A stretch of 64,000 nucleotides of DNA from Streptomyces alfalfae (GCF_004127445.1 NZ_QEXM01000041.1:186001-250000), one strand, 5' to 3'; counted from the first letter of the stretch, positions 36,109 through 45,140 are shown. Numbers and translations are program-made. The notes: generated by a model not told the origin, from the letters alone.

Positions 36109-36138
36109 GGGCCCGGCACTCCTTCGAGTGCCGGGCCC
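36109..36138. terminator. Intrinsic-type hairpin after the hydroxybutyryl-CoA dehydrogenase gene
   Basis: GGGCCCGGCACT / AGTGCCGGGCCC is a perfect 12-bp stem with a CCTTCG loop (UUCG-like, very stable), about 115 bases beyond the stop. No T-run. Confidence 0.7.
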
Positions 36139-36270
36139 GCGGCGTTCACACGCCGTGTGCGCAGCGGGCTCGCATATGCCCATCGCACACTCTCCCGCCC
36201 TGTCCACCAGGAGAGTTCACTACCGGTGCGGATGAAGGGGGGACGCGCCACTACAGAGAGGAGTGCACTC

Positions 36271-36528
36271 GTGACCACCGACGGCGAGAGTGCCGTGGTC
36301 CCGGAAGAATTCGCCGAGTTACGCCGTAGCCTGGACGTGGGTCTGGCCCGCGTCGACGGACGGCTGGCGTTGCTCACACAGCACGACGACCAGAACGCCA
36401 AGACGGTGCAGGCCCTGGAGACCCGGGTCGCCGCCTTGGAGCACACGCGCTGGCCGCTGCCCGCGATCGTCGCCCTGGCGGCGGTCGCGACACTGGCCGT
36501 GGCGGTCTGGCAGGCCATCGGGCGCTAG
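36271..36528 (+). CDS. Small coiled-coil protein with C-terminal membrane anchor
   Basis: Predicted 85 residues from GTG at 36271, with GAGAGGAG upstream. Residues 10-57 form a heptad-like amphipathic helix (EEFAELRRSLDVGLARVDGR and LLTQHDDQNAKTVQALETRV). Residues 60-82 are one transmembrane helix (RWPLPAIVALAAVATLAVAV) followed by only a few residues. It is thus a tail-anchored membrane protein with a cytoplasmic coiled coil. Unknown function. It converges on the Nudix gene, and both stop codons sit in one palindrome. Confidence 0.75.
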   Translation: MTTDGESAVVPEEFAELRRSLDVGLARVDGRLALLTQHDDQNAKTVQALETRVAALEHTRWPLPAIVALAAVATLAVAVWQAIGR

Positions 36529-36541
36529 CCGACGCTAGCGC
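36522..36541. terminator. Palindrome holding both stop codons of convergent genes
   Basis: GCGCTAGC-CGAC-GCTAGCGC is a perfect 8+4+8 inverted repeat. The TAG in each arm is the stop codon of the plus- and minus-strand gene respectively. It could act as a short bidirectional terminator. Confidence 0.45.
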
Positions 36542-37077
36542 GCGTCCTGGCCGAGGCGCAGATGGTGCAGGAGGAGCAGCGCCGCGGCCATGTTGGCGGC
36601 CGGGACCTCCCCGCGGGCCACCATGTCGGGCACGAGTTTGAGAGGGACCCATTCACGGCGGTCCGACTCGAAGTCGTCCTGCGGATGGCCCACGTACGTC
36701 CCTTCGTCGGACCAGTAGATGTGGTGCCGGGCGTCGGTGAGCCCGTTGGAGGGCTCGACGCTCATCAGGTGCCGCAGCGGGCCCGGCCGCCAACCGGTCT
36801 CCTCCTCCATCTCACGTGCCGCCGCGTACGCGATGTCCTCGCCGTCCTCGACGACGCCCGCCGCGAGTTCCCATCCCCAGCTGTCGGTGATGAAGCGGTG
36901 CCGCCACAGGAGCAGGACCTCGTTGGCCTCGTTGACGACGGTGGCCACGGCGACGGGCCGCATCCGTATGAGGAAGTGGTCCAGATGCCGGCCGTCGGGC
37001 AGTTCGACATCCGCGAGATTGACCGTGAACCACCGATTGCCATATACAGTTTGTTCGTTTCGTTTCGTCCATTGCAC
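36535..37077 (-). CDS. Nudix hydrolase
   Basis: Predicted 180 residues. A complete Nudix box is present: G-x5-E-x7-R-E-x-x-E-E-x-G-W, in GVVEDGEDIAYAAAREMEEE followed by TGW (about residues 74-96). ADP-ribose/nucleoside-diphosphate-sugar pyrophosphatase-like flanks (VYGNRWFTVNLADVELPDGR, MSVEPSNGLTDARHHIYW) point to an ADP-sugar or NADH-type substrate, but this is not proven. The start is GTG at 37077 with GGAAGGTGG 7 nt upstream; the longer open frame is a shadow. It follows the XRE regulator gene on the same strand, 122 nt apart. Confidence 0.87.
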   Translation of the reverse strand: MQWTKRNEQTVYGNRWFTVNLADVELPDGRHLDHFLIRMRPVAVATVVNEANEVLLLWRHRFITDSWGWELAAGVVEDGEDIAYAAAREMEEETGWRPGPLRHLMSVEPSNGLTDARHHIYWSDEGTYVGHPQDDFESDRREWVPLKLVPDMVARGEVPAANMAAALLLLHHLRLGQDAR

Positions 37078-37199
37078 GGTTCTGCCACCTTCCGCCGAGT
37101 TGCTGGCAATATCGCAGCAGGCGGAAGGTCGGAGCAGAGTGTGTGAGGCACGGAGAGGTGTGGACGGCACGCCCCGGGAGCCGGGCCGCCACCGGCGCG

Positions 37200-38549
37200 T
37201 CACAGCGGGACGCGCAGCGCCCCCGCGATGAGTTCGGCCGCCTCGGCGGTACCCGCGCAGTCGCTGCGCACCAGGTGCTCGCGGACCGCGCGCAGCCGGT
37301 CGCGCAGCCGCTGCGACTCCATGCCCCGCGCCTGTTCCGCCATTTCGACGGCCGTGGCCACCGCTCGGTCGGTGTTTCCCTGGCGCAGTTCGATCTGGCT
37401 GAGCATCGCGAGGCGGTGGACCCGGCCCCGGTCGTGCGCCGGGGTGTCCACGGCCGCCGCGGCGTGCTCCCGGGCACTGGTCAGATCCCCGAGGCTGAGC
37501 AGTGCCTCCGCCACCTGTACGTTGACGAGGCCGGGCTGCACATACCCCGTCTCGTCCGGCTCCCGGCCGCGCAGGATGCGGTCGGCCGCGGCCTCGGCAC
37601 GCCTGATGCACGACAGCGCGCTCCTGCCGTCGCCCAGGTGCGCGTACGCCTTGGCCTGCATGGCGTACAGATCCGATGCGAGCGCCGGGGTGAGGTCACG
37701 GCCCGCGGCCCGCAGCGCCGCCTCGGCGAACGCCACCGCCTGGCGGTACTCCCGCATGAACAGCGACTGGTTGACGAGCAGCGCGATCACGTACGCCCCG
37801 AGCCCCATGTCCCCGCTGGCCTTCGCGAGCCGCAGGGCCTGGTGGAAGTAGCGCTGGGCGAGGCCGTGCGCGTCGGAGTCGTAGGCGCAGATCCCCGCTA
37901 TCGCCACCAAGCCGCCCGTGGAGCGGTGCAGCTGGCGGCCCATCTCGTCCGTGTAGCTTCCGCGCAGCAGGGGCGCCGCCTCTGCGTTGAGGAAGCCGAC
38001 GATGCGGGTGCGGGTCGCGACGCCGCCGGTCTTCCGGTACATCTGCTCGTAGTGCGCGCGGGCGGCCCGCATCATCTCGATGTCCGCCGTGCTGACGGGA
38101 TGCCGGCCGCCGCGCGAGACGTCGACGTCGTCCGGCGGGTTCTCCCACTCCCAGACCGGCATCACCGCGGGCGTGCCGGTGACCGCGGGGGCGCCGAGCA
38201 GGTGCGGGCGCTGCTGTTCGTCCGAGCGCCACAGCGCGGTGGCCCGCTCCACGAAGCCGGAGAGCGTCGTGGCCGCCGAGCCGACGCGGGCCGAGGGGAC
38301 GCCGGGCACCCCGAGGCCGATGTCGTCCAGGGTGACGGGCCGCTGCAACCGGGCGGCGAGCACCTCGCAGATCAGGTCGGGCACCTGGCCCCGCGGACGC
38401 TGCCCCTTCAGCCAGCGGGACACGGCCGTGTGTTCGTAACGCAGCGCGAGGCCCCGGGACTTGCCGGCCTGGTTCACATGCGCGGCGAGCCCCGCGTGGG
38501 AGATGGCGGCTTCGTCGAGGATCGCGTCGAGCAGAGTGTTGGGCTGCAT
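37200..38549 (-). CDS. XRE-type regulator with TPR-like C-terminal domain
   Basis: Predicted 449 residues. The N-terminal HTH-like region (about 5-60: LDAILDEAAISHAGLAAHVN, LRYEHTAVSRWLKGQRPRGQ) has the S-R-W-L-x-G-x-x-P recognition segment shared by many Streptomyces helix-turn-helix regulators. It is followed by about 270 residues of helical repeats (YFHQALRLAKASGDMGLGAY, ADRILRGREPDETGY, LASDLYAMQAKAYAHLGDGR) consistent with TPRs, similar in build to NsdA-like regulators. Start ATG at 38549 with GGAGGG upstream. No ligand is known. The next gene downstream on the same strand encodes the Nudix hydrolase. Confidence 0.8.
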   Translation of the reverse strand: MQPNTLLDAILDEAAISHAGLAAHVNQAGKSRGLALRYEHTAVSRWLKGQRPRGQVPDLICEVLAARLQRPVTLDDIGLGVPGVPSARVGSAATTLSGFVERATALWRSDEQQRPHLLGAPAVTGTPAVMPVWEWENPPDDVDVSRGGRHPVSTADIEMMRAARAHYEQMYRKTGGVATRTRIVGFLNAEAAPLLRGSYTDEMGRQLHRSTGGLVAIAGICAYDSDAHGLAQRYFHQALRLAKASGDMGLGAYVIALLVNQSLFMREYRQAVAFAEAALRAAGRDLTPALASDLYAMQAKAYAHLGDGRSALSCIRRAEAAADRILRGREPDETGYVQPGLVNVQVAEALLSLGDLTSAREHAAAAVDTPAHDRGRVHRLAMLSQIELRQGNTDRAVATAVEMAEQARGMESQRLRDRLRAVREHLVRSDCAGTAEAAELIAGALRVPL

Positions 38550-38823
38550 GGATGCCCTCCGATGGCTCGGTCCCGTCCAGACTAGTCGAGGCGCCTTCAC
38601 ACGGGGTGTGAACGGAGTGCCCGCGTCCGGGGGGTGTGCGCTCTGCCGCATGCCGTGTGGGCTCGCTTGACTGAGGTGCCTCGTCAGTTGAGGAGGCCGG
38701 CCGGGCCGCCGGCTCCCCCCTCGTACAGTGCGGCGGCCCCCATGGGCGCCGTCCGTCCCGCCGTCTGCCCGACAACTCCATGGCGGGGCGGGCGGCGCGC
38801 GCCGTCTCCCCTCGCCCGACGGG

Positions 38824-39990
38824 TCACCGCAGGGTGCCGGCGTGCCGTCCGGGCTCCGGATGCTGCGCGGGCACCCTCGTGCGGTCGTTGCGCAGGGCGA
38901 GCAGCGTCACGTCGTCGCACGGCAACCGGCCGGTGTGCCGCAGGAGTTGGGCGTAGACCTCCTGCACGAGGCTCTGCGGGGTGAGCGGTCTGGCGCGGGC
39001 GGCCTCGGTGAGCTTCGCCCGCAGCGGGAAGAAGGCTCCCGCCGCGTCCCGCGCGTCCTCCATGCCGTCGGTGTGCAGGACGAGCGTCTCCCCCGGAAGC
39101 AGCCGGCCCGCGTAGAGCGCGGCCAGCTCGGCGGGGAGCGGGAAGGGGCCGAGCGGCGGCAGCGGATCGGCCTCCACGAGGGGCCGCGCGTGTCCGCTCA
39201 GCAGATGCGGCCAGGGGTGCCCGCAGTTGAGCACGGAGATCTCGCCGTCCTTGCCGATCTCCATGAGCAGTACGGTGACGAAGTCCTCGGCAGGCGGGAC
39301 CTCCGGCGCGGGGCCGCCGCTCGCGGGATGCTCGGCGCGTGCCTTCTCCCTGAGATGGCGGCCGAGGGTCCGCTCCAGGCGCCGCATCACCAGCGGCAGC
39401 TCGGGTTCGTCGTGCGCGGCCTCGCGGAAGCTGCCGAGGACGGCGGCGACGGTGCCGATGGCGGCGAGGCCGTGGCCCCGGACGTCGCCCATGACGACGC
39501 GGACGCCGTGGTCGGTGGCGGCCACCTCGTACAGATCACCGCCGACCGTGGCGCCCCGGGACGCGGAGAGGCGGCCCGCGGCCAGGGCGAGCCCGGCGAC
39601 GCGGGCCGGCAGCGGCCGGAGGAGGACGTTCTGCGCGGCGCCCGCGACCTCGCGCAGCTCCCGCAGTTCCCGCAGCAGCGCCCTGCGGACGTGCACGACG
39701 AGCCCGGTCCCGACGGCGAGGAAGACGGCGCTGCTGACGATCCGCGCCTCGAGACCGTCCTGCTGGGCGAGCGGACAGGCCAGTTTGTACGTGACGGCGA
39801 CGGCGCCCCAGCCGGTCGGCAGGCCGAGGCCACGCACCCATCGCGGCCGTGACCGCCGGTCCTCGGTGAGCGGCCGGGCCACGGCGGTCTCGCCCGTGCG
39901 GCGCACCCTGCGGCGGATTCCCCGGCGCGCACCCTTCGCCCCGGCCCGGAGCAGTGCCCGGCAGGGAGACCCAGCCTTGATCCGCATCAT
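38824..39990 (-). CDS. SpoIIE-family (PP2C) serine phosphatase, membrane-linked
   Basis: Predicted 388 residues. A basic N-terminus (ARRGIRRRVRRTGE) and two short hydrophobic stretches (GWGAVAVTYKLACP, IVSSAVFLAVGTGLVVHVRR) suggest membrane association. They precede a SpoIIE phosphatase domain at about 130-365 with metal-binding motifs GATVGGDLYEVAATDHGVR, VVMGDVRGHGLAAIGTVA, LNCGHPWPHLLSGH, VLHTDGMEDARDAAG and CDDVTLLAL. It would dephosphorylate an anti-anti-sigma factor; partner unknown. The final 20 residues are polar. The 274-base gap below it (38550-38823) shows no convincing gene. Confidence 0.85.
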   Translation of the reverse strand: MMRIKAGSPCRALLRAGAKGARRGIRRRVRRTGETAVARPLTEDRRSRPRWVRGLGLPTGWGAVAVTYKLACPLAQQDGLEARIVSSAVFLAVGTGLVVHVRRALLRELRELREVAGAAQNVLLRPLPARVAGLALAAGRLSASRGATVGGDLYEVAATDHGVRVVMGDVRGHGLAAIGTVAAVLGSFREAAHDEPELPLVMRRLERTLGRHLREKARAEHPASGGPAPEVPPAEDFVTVLLMEIGKDGEISVLNCGHPWPHLLSGHARPLVEADPLPPLGPFPLPAELAALYAGRLLPGETLVLHTDGMEDARDAAGAFFPLRAKLTEAARARPLTPQSLVQEVYAQLLRHTGRLPCDDVTLLALRNDRTRVPAQHPEPGRHAGTLR

Positions 39991-40110
39991 GCCGACGCCC
40001 CCTCATCAGGACCGTGTACGGCGCGCAGGTAGGCCCCCACGGCCGGATCGATTCTGACCATCGGATGGGCCTATCGAGCCATAGTGCGTTCTGTAGTCAC
40101 TCAAATGAGT

Positions 40111-40144
40111 GAGGGGCTTATCCGGCAGTGCGGATAAGCCCCTC
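40111..40144. terminator. Strong hairpin between pheT and the SpoIIE gene
   Basis: GAGGGGCTTATCCG / CGGATAAGCCCCTC is a perfect 14-bp stem with loop GCAGTG, 38 bases beyond the pheT stop. A second small dyad CACTCA-AA-TGAGTG (40098-40111) abuts it. It should end the pheST transcript. Confidence 0.8.
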
Positions 40145-40181
40145 TTAGCGCCTGGCGCGCGTCTCGCGGTGCGTGCGGTGG

Positions 40182-42716
40182 CTACGCTCCGCGCAGCACC
40201 GCGCCCGTGCGCTCGGCCGCCAGGGCGACGGCCGTGTCACGGGCCGCCGACGCCTCGTCGACGGTCAGCGTGCGGTCGGCCGCGCGGAAGCGCAGCGCGT
40301 ACGCCAGCGACTTCTTGCCCGCGCCGAGCTGCTCGCCCTCGAAGACGTCGAACAGCCGGATGGACTCCAGGAGGTCGCCCGCGCCGTCGGTGAGGCAGCG
40401 CTCGACCACGGCGGCCGGCACGTCCTTGTCGACGACCAGCGCGACGTCCTGGGTGGCCACGGGGTAGGTGGAGATCCGCGGCGCCCGGAGCACGCCGTCG
40501 CCGGCCTGCTCCACCCGGTCCAGGTCCAGCTCCATCGCGCAGGTCCGCGCGGGCAGGCCGAGCGCCTTGACGACGCGCGGGTGCAGCTCACCGGCGTGGC
40601 CGACGCGGACGGCGGCGCCGTCGACGACGACCTGCAGCTCCGCGCAGCGGCCCGGGTGCCAGGGGCCGTACTGCCCCTGCTCCACGATGAGCTCGACGCC
40701 CGCCTCGTGGGCGACGGTACGCGCCGCCTCTACGGCGTCCGCCCAGTCCGCGGGGCGGCCCTTGCCCCACCAGCCGGCCTGCTCGCGGGCGCCCGCGAGG
40801 ACGACGGCGGCGTGCCGGGGCTGGACGGGCAGCGCCTCGGTGAGGGAGGCGATCTCCTCGTCGGTGGGCCGCCGGTCGACGGGGAGCCGTCCCGCGACCT
40901 TCAGCTCCTCGCGGGGCAGGAAGACCAGCCCGGTCTCGAACAGGGCGAGGTCGTGGCTGCCCCGGCCGTCGTTGCGGCGGAGCGCGGAGAGCAGCCCCGG
41001 CAGCAGCGTCGTACGGAGGGCGGGCTCCTCGTCGGAGAGCGGGTTGGCCAGCTTCACGACGCGGCGCGCGGGGTCGTCCGCGGCCAGGCCGAGCTGGTCG
41101 AAGACGCCCTCGCCGATGAAGGGGTAGCTCAGCGCCTCCACGAAACCGGCCCCGGCCAGCGCGCGGCCGACCCTGCGGTGCAGCCGCTGCCGCTCGGTGA
41201 GGCCGCGGCCCGCGGGGGGCTTGGGCAGCGTGGAGGGCAGGTTCTCGTACCCCTCCAGGCGGATGACCTCTTCGGCGAGGTCGTTCGGCTCGGCGAGGTC
41301 GGGCCGCCAGGACGGCACGGTGACGGTCAGGTCGTCCTGCCCGTACACGTCGCAGCCGACCTGCTGGAGACGGCGTACGACGGTCTCCCTGCCGTAGACC
41401 ACACCGGCGACCCTGTCGGGGTGGTCGGCGGGCATGGTGATCGTGCGCGGCGCGGTCGGCGCGATGACCTCGGTGACGCCCGCCTCGGCGGTGCCGCCCG
41501 CGAGCAGCACCAGCAGGTCGACGGTGCGCTGCGCGGCGGCCGACGCGGCCTGCGGGTCGACGCCGCGCTCGAAGCGCTTGGCGGCCTCGGAGCCCAGCTT
41601 GTGGCGGCGCGCGGTGCGGGCGACGGAGAGCGCCTCGAAGTGCGCGGCCTCGATGACGACGTCCGTGGTGGCGCCCTCGGAGTCGTGGTCGGCGATCTCG
41701 GTGTTGGCGCCGCCCATGACGCCCGCGAGGCCGATGGGCCCGCGGTCGTCGGTGATCACCAGGTCCTCGGCGTCGAGGACCCGCTTGACGCCGTCGAGCG
41801 TCGTGAACTTCTCGCCCTGCCCGGCCCGGCGCACGCCGATCGTCCCCTGGATCTGGGAGCGGTCGTACGTGTGCAGGGGCTGGCCCAGCTCCAGCATCAC
41901 GTAGTTCGCGATGTCGACGGCGAGCGAGACGGGGCGCATGCCGGCCTTCTGCAGGCGCCGCTTGAGCCAGATCGGCGAGCGGGCCTCGGGCCGCAGGCCC
42001 GTGACCGTGCGCGCGGTGAAGCGGTCGCAGCCGATCGGGTCGTCGATCTTGACCGGGTAGCCGAAGGAGTTCGGCGCGGGGACGTCGAGGAGCGCCGGGT
42101 CGCGCAGCGGCAGCCCGTACGCGGTGGCGGTCTCGCGGGCGACGCCGCGCATCGACAGCGCGTACCCCCGGTCGGGGGTGACGGCGATGTCCAGGACCTC
42201 GTCGACGAGCTCGAGGAGCTCGATGGCGTCGGTGCCGGCCTCGTGCTCGGGCGGCAGCACGATGATGCCTCCCCCAGACTCCGTCCGGGGGGACCCCCAG
42301 CCGTCGTCGCCCATGCCCAGCTCCTCGCCGGAGCAGATCATGCCGTGCGAGGTCTTGCCGTACGTCTTGCGGGCGGCGATGGCGAAGTCGCCGGGCAGGA
42401 CGGCGCCGGGCAGGACCACGACGACCTTGTCGCCGACGGCGAAGTTGCGGGCGCCGCAGACGATCTCCTGCGGCTCACCCGTGCCGTTGGCGGAGCCGAC
42501 GTCGACGGTGCAGAAGCGGATGGGCTTCTTGAAGCCCTCCAGCTCCTCGATGGTGAGGACCTTGCCCACGACGAGCGGGCCCTTCAGGCCGGCGCCGAGC
42601 TGCTCGACGGTCTCGACCTCGAGGCCGACCTCGATCAGCTTGGCCTGCACGTCACGGCCGGTCTCGGTGGCGGGGAGGTCCACGTACTCCCGCAGCCAGG
42701 AAAGCGGGACCCGCAT
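40182..42716 (-). CDS. pheT: Phenylalanyl-tRNA synthetase beta subunit
   Basis: Charges tRNA-Phe together with PheS as an alpha2beta2 enzyme. Predicted 844 residues, slightly longer than the usual 800. N-terminal VPLSWLREYVDLPA, the tRNA-bind (EMAP) domain, the B3/B4 editing domain (RKTYGKTSHGMICSGEELGM then VTPDRGYALSMRGVARETA) and the C-terminal ferredoxin-like anticodon-binding domain (YPVATQDVALVVDKDVPAAV) are all present. Residues about 139-150 (WGSPRTESGGG) come from a GC-rich palindromic repeat inserted in frame (42267-42300). The ATG overlaps the pheS stop by one base (TGATG). Essential gene. Confidence 0.97.
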   Translation of the reverse strand: MRVPLSWLREYVDLPATETGRDVQAKLIEVGLEVETVEQLGAGLKGPLVVGKVLTIEELEGFKKPIRFCTVDVGSANGTGEPQEIVCGARNFAVGDKVVVVLPGAVLPGDFAIAARKTYGKTSHGMICSGEELGMGDDGWGSPRTESGGGIIVLPPEHEAGTDAIELLELVDEVLDIAVTPDRGYALSMRGVARETATAYGLPLRDPALLDVPAPNSFGYPVKIDDPIGCDRFTARTVTGLRPEARSPIWLKRRLQKAGMRPVSLAVDIANYVMLELGQPLHTYDRSQIQGTIGVRRAGQGEKFTTLDGVKRVLDAEDLVITDDRGPIGLAGVMGGANTEIADHDSEGATTDVVIEAAHFEALSVARTARRHKLGSEAAKRFERGVDPQAASAAAQRTVDLLVLLAGGTAEAGVTEVIAPTAPRTITMPADHPDRVAGVVYGRETVVRRLQQVGCDVYGQDDLTVTVPSWRPDLAEPNDLAEEVIRLEGYENLPSTLPKPPAGRGLTERQRLHRRVGRALAGAGFVEALSYPFIGEGVFDQLGLAADDPARRVVKLANPLSDEEPALRTTLLPGLLSALRRNDGRGSHDLALFETGLVFLPREELKVAGRLPVDRRPTDEEIASLTEALPVQPRHAAVVLAGAREQAGWWGKGRPADWADAVEAARTVAHEAGVELIVEQGQYGPWHPGRCAELQVVVDGAAVRVGHAGELHPRVVKALGLPARTCAMELDLDRVEQAGDGVLRAPRISTYPVATQDVALVVDKDVPAAVVERCLTDGAGDLLESIRLFDVFEGEQLGAGKKSLAYALRFRAADRTLTVDEASAARDTAVALAAERTGAVLRGA
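42267..42300. repeat. Palindromic GC-rich repeat inside pheT
   Basis: GCCTCCCCCAGACTCCGTCC followed by GGGGGGACCCCCAG forms a stem (CCTCCCCC / GGGGGGA) and is in frame with pheT. It shares its ends (GCCTCCCCCA ... GGGGGGACCCCCA) with the element in the glutamine-synthetase-like gene at 58720. As I recall, these are widespread intergenic repeats in Streptomyces. Confidence 0.7.
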
Positions 42717-43849
42717 CAGATCTCCATCCCGAACGGCCGGGTGAACCGGACGTCACCCTCGACCATGTCTCGCATGTCTTCGACGTTGTGGCGGAACATC
42801 AGCATCCGTTCGATGCCGAACCCGAAGGCGAATCCGCTGTACTTCTGGGGGTCGACGCCGCAGGCGGTGAGCACCTTGGGGTTGACCATGCCGCAGCCGC
42901 CGAGCTCGATCCAGCCCTCGCTGCCGCAGGTGCGGCAGGGGCGGTCGGGGTTGCCCACGGACTCGCCGCGGCAGACGTAGCACACCATGTCCATCTCGGC
43001 GGACGGCTCGGTGAACGGGAAGTAGTTCGGCCGCAGCCGGGTCTTCATGTCAGCGCCGAAGAGCGCCTGGACCATGTGGTCGAGGGTGCCCTTGAGGTCG
43101 GCCATGGTGAGGCCCTCGTCGACGGCGAGCAGCTCGATCTGGTGGAAGACCGGGGTGTGCGTCGCGTCCAGCTCGTCCGTGCGGTACACACGGCCGGGGC
43201 AGACGATGTAGACCGGCGGCTCACGGCGTTCGAGCAGCGCGCGGGCCTGCACGGGCGAGGTGTGCGTACGCAGTACGACGCCGGACTCTCCCCCGGCGTC
43301 GGCGCCCTGGGGGCCCTGGACGAAGAAGGTGTCCTGCATCTGCCGGGCCGGGTGGTCGGGCGTGAAGTTCAGGGCGTCGAAGTTGAACCACTCCGCCTCG
43401 ACCTCGGGGCCCTCGGCGACCTCGTAGCCCATGGCGACGAAGACGTCCGCGACACGCTCCATGAACGTGGTCAGCGGGTGGCGGGCGCCGGCCGGGGTGC
43501 GGTCGTGGGGCAGGGTGACGTCCACCGCCTCCTCGACCAGGACCCGGGCGTCCCGCTCGGCCTCGAGCTCGGCCTGGCGGGCGGCGAGCGCCTTGCTCAC
43601 GGCGCCGCGGGCCATGCCCACGCGCTTGCCCGCCTCGGCCTTGGCCTGCGGGGGCAGCGCGCCGATCTCGCGGTTGGCGAGCGCCAGCGGCGAGGTGCCG
43701 CCGGTGTGCGCGACCTTGGCCTCCTGGAGCGCGTCGAGCGTGTCCGCGGCGGCGAAGGCGGCGAGCGCCTCGTCCCGCATGCGCTCGATCTCTTCAGGTT
43801 TCAGTGCCTCGACCTCAACAGGGTCGTACGACTTGTTCGGTGCCGACAT
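42716..43849 (-). CDS. pheS: Phenylalanyl-tRNA synthetase alpha subunit
   Basis: Catalytic subunit that activates Phe and transfers it to tRNA-Phe. Predicted 377 residues. The N-terminal coiled coil (LKPEEIERMRDEALAAFAAA) is followed by the class-II synthetase motifs: motif 1 HPLTTFMERVADVFVAMGYE, motif 2 CPGRVYRTDELDATHTPVFH, a small insert with two Cys pairs (CYVCRGESV and CRTCGSEGW; zinc knuckle-like) and motif 3 GFAFGFGIERMLMFRH. The start is ATG at 43849 (GGAAGAG upstream). The longer open frame upstream is not used. Confidence 0.97.
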   Translation of the reverse strand: MSAPNKSYDPVEVEALKPEEIERMRDEALAAFAAADTLDALQEAKVAHTGGTSPLALANREIGALPPQAKAEAGKRVGMARGAVSKALAARQAELEAERDARVLVEEAVDVTLPHDRTPAGARHPLTTFMERVADVFVAMGYEVAEGPEVEAEWFNFDALNFTPDHPARQMQDTFFVQGPQGADAGGESGVVLRTHTSPVQARALLERREPPVYIVCPGRVYRTDELDATHTPVFHQIELLAVDEGLTMADLKGTLDHMVQALFGADMKTRLRPNYFPFTEPSAEMDMVCYVCRGESVGNPDRPCRTCGSEGWIELGGCGMVNPKVLTACGVDPQKYSGFAFGFGIERMLMFRHNVEDMRDMVEGDVRFTRPFGMEI

Positions 43850-43997
43850 CTCTTCCCGTGCTTCCGATTGGCTGGCGGATGGGTCCCCGTCAACAACTCG
43901 GAGACAAGCTGTCCCGGACATGGGGACACAAAGTGCCAACGACCGAGTCTAACGGGGGTGTGGTGAACGAATGAGCCCGCGGGCCGCTCGCGGCGTC

Positions 43998-45140
43998 CTA
44001 CTGGAGATACGCCGGGGCCCCCACGGGCAACGTAAATCGGAACTGGGCGCCGCCGCCGGGCGCGCGGCCGACGGTGATCGTCCCGCCGTGCGCCTCCACG
44101 ATGCCCTTCACGATATACAGCCCCAGTCCCGTGCCGCCGCGCTTGCTGCCCCGCCAGAAGCGGGTGAAGACGCGTCCCATCGACTCCTCCGGAATGCCGG
44201 GACCCTCGTCGCTCACGGTCACGGCGGTCTCGGCGCCGCCCCGCTCGCGCGGCGAGGAGGAGGGCGCCACCCCAATGGTGACGGTTCCCTCGCCGTGGCG
44301 CACCGCGTTTTCCAGCAGGTTGCTGAGCACCTGGTCGATCTTGTCGGGGTCCGCCCAGCAGTCGGGCAGCGGCTGCTGCACCCGGAGGAGGAAGCGGTCG
44401 GCGTCCTGGCCCGACGCGACGTGGGACTGGATGTGCCGCCCGACGGCCGCGCCGATGTCCACGGGCTGGCGGCGCAGCTCCAGGCGCCCGGAGTCGATGC
44501 GGGAGATGTCGAGGAGCTCGGCGATCAGCCGGGTGACGCGGTTCGCGTCGGCGTCGACGGTCTCCAGCATCAGCTTCTTCTGGTCGTCGGTGAACCGCTC
44601 CCACTTGGCGAGCAGCGTCGCCGTGAAACCCTTGACGGAGGTGAGGGGGGAGCGCAGCTCGTGGGCGACCGTGGCGATCAGCTCGGCGTGGCTGCGCTCG
44701 GTGCGGCGGCGGGCCTCGGTGTCCCGCAGCGAGACGACGACGCGGCGCACGGGTCCGGTGCGGTGGGTGCGCAGGTAGCGGGCGGAGACCAGGACCTCAC
44801 GGCCGCCGGGGAGCAGCAGGTTCCGCTCGGGCTGGCCGACGCGGATGGCGAGGCCTCCGTAGGGATCGGTCAGCTGCCACCAGCGGCGGCCTTCGAGGTC
44901 CTCCAAAGGGAGCGCGCGTTCCAGGGGGGTGCCGATGGCCTCGTCGGCGCGGACGGCGGTGATGCGCGCCGCCGCCGCGTTGAAGCAGATGATCCGGCCC
45001 GTCTCGTCCGCCACGACGAGCCCGTCGGGCAGTTCGTCGGGGTCGAGGCCGAGGCCGCCGAGGTCACCGGAACCGTCGCGGTCCGCGCGGGCACGGACGA
45101 CGTCCGGTGCTCCCGGTGCTCTGCTCGTGCCGACGCTCAT
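43998..45140 (-). CDS. PAS-domain sensor histidine kinase, soluble, orphan
   Basis: Predicted 380 residues with no membrane segment. A PAS domain at about 35-150 (LPDGLVVADETGRIICFNAA) is followed by a dimerisation/phosphoacceptor helix with the H-box LIATVAHELRSPLTSVKGF (His near residue 165). A HATPase domain follows: N-box QVLSNLLENAVRHGEG, G1 VSDEGPGIPEES, F-box FTRFWRG and G2 GGTGLGLYIVKGIVEAHGG. It phosphorylates a response regulator that is not encoded nearby, so it is an orphan kinase responding to a cytoplasmic signal. The start is ATG at 45140 (MSVGTS). Confidence 0.9.
   Translation of the reverse strand: MSVGTSRAPGAPDVVRARADRDGSGDLGGLGLDPDELPDGLVVADETGRIICFNAAAARITAVRADEAIGTPLERALPLEDLEGRRWWQLTDPYGGLAIRVGQPERNLLLPGGREVLVSARYLRTHRTGPVRRVVVSLRDTEARRRTERSHAELIATVAHELRSPLTSVKGFTATLLAKWERFTDDQKKLMLETVDADANRVTRLIAELLDISRIDSGRLELRRQPVDIGAAVGRHIQSHVASGQDADRFLLRVQQPLPDCWADPDKIDQVLSNLLENAVRHGEGTVTIGVAPSSSPRERGGAETAVTVSDEGPGIPEESMGRVFTRFWRGSKRGGTGLGLYIVKGIVEAHGGTITVGRAPGGGAQFRFTLPVGAPAYLQ

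Noticed and set aside
36535..37611. Extended Nudix reading frame upstream to 37611
   Set aside because: It overlaps the XRE/TPR regulator gene; the SD and domain boundary place the start at 37077.
38550..38823. Small minus-strand ORF ending GGAGGPAGLLN in the gap below the SpoIIE gene
   Set aside because: No Shine-Dalgarno and low-complexity composition; not convincing as a gene.
43850..43997. T-box or Phe-rich leader before pheS
   Set aside because: No T-box sequence and no run of Phe codons; only a small TGTCC/GGACA hairpin at 43912-43930.
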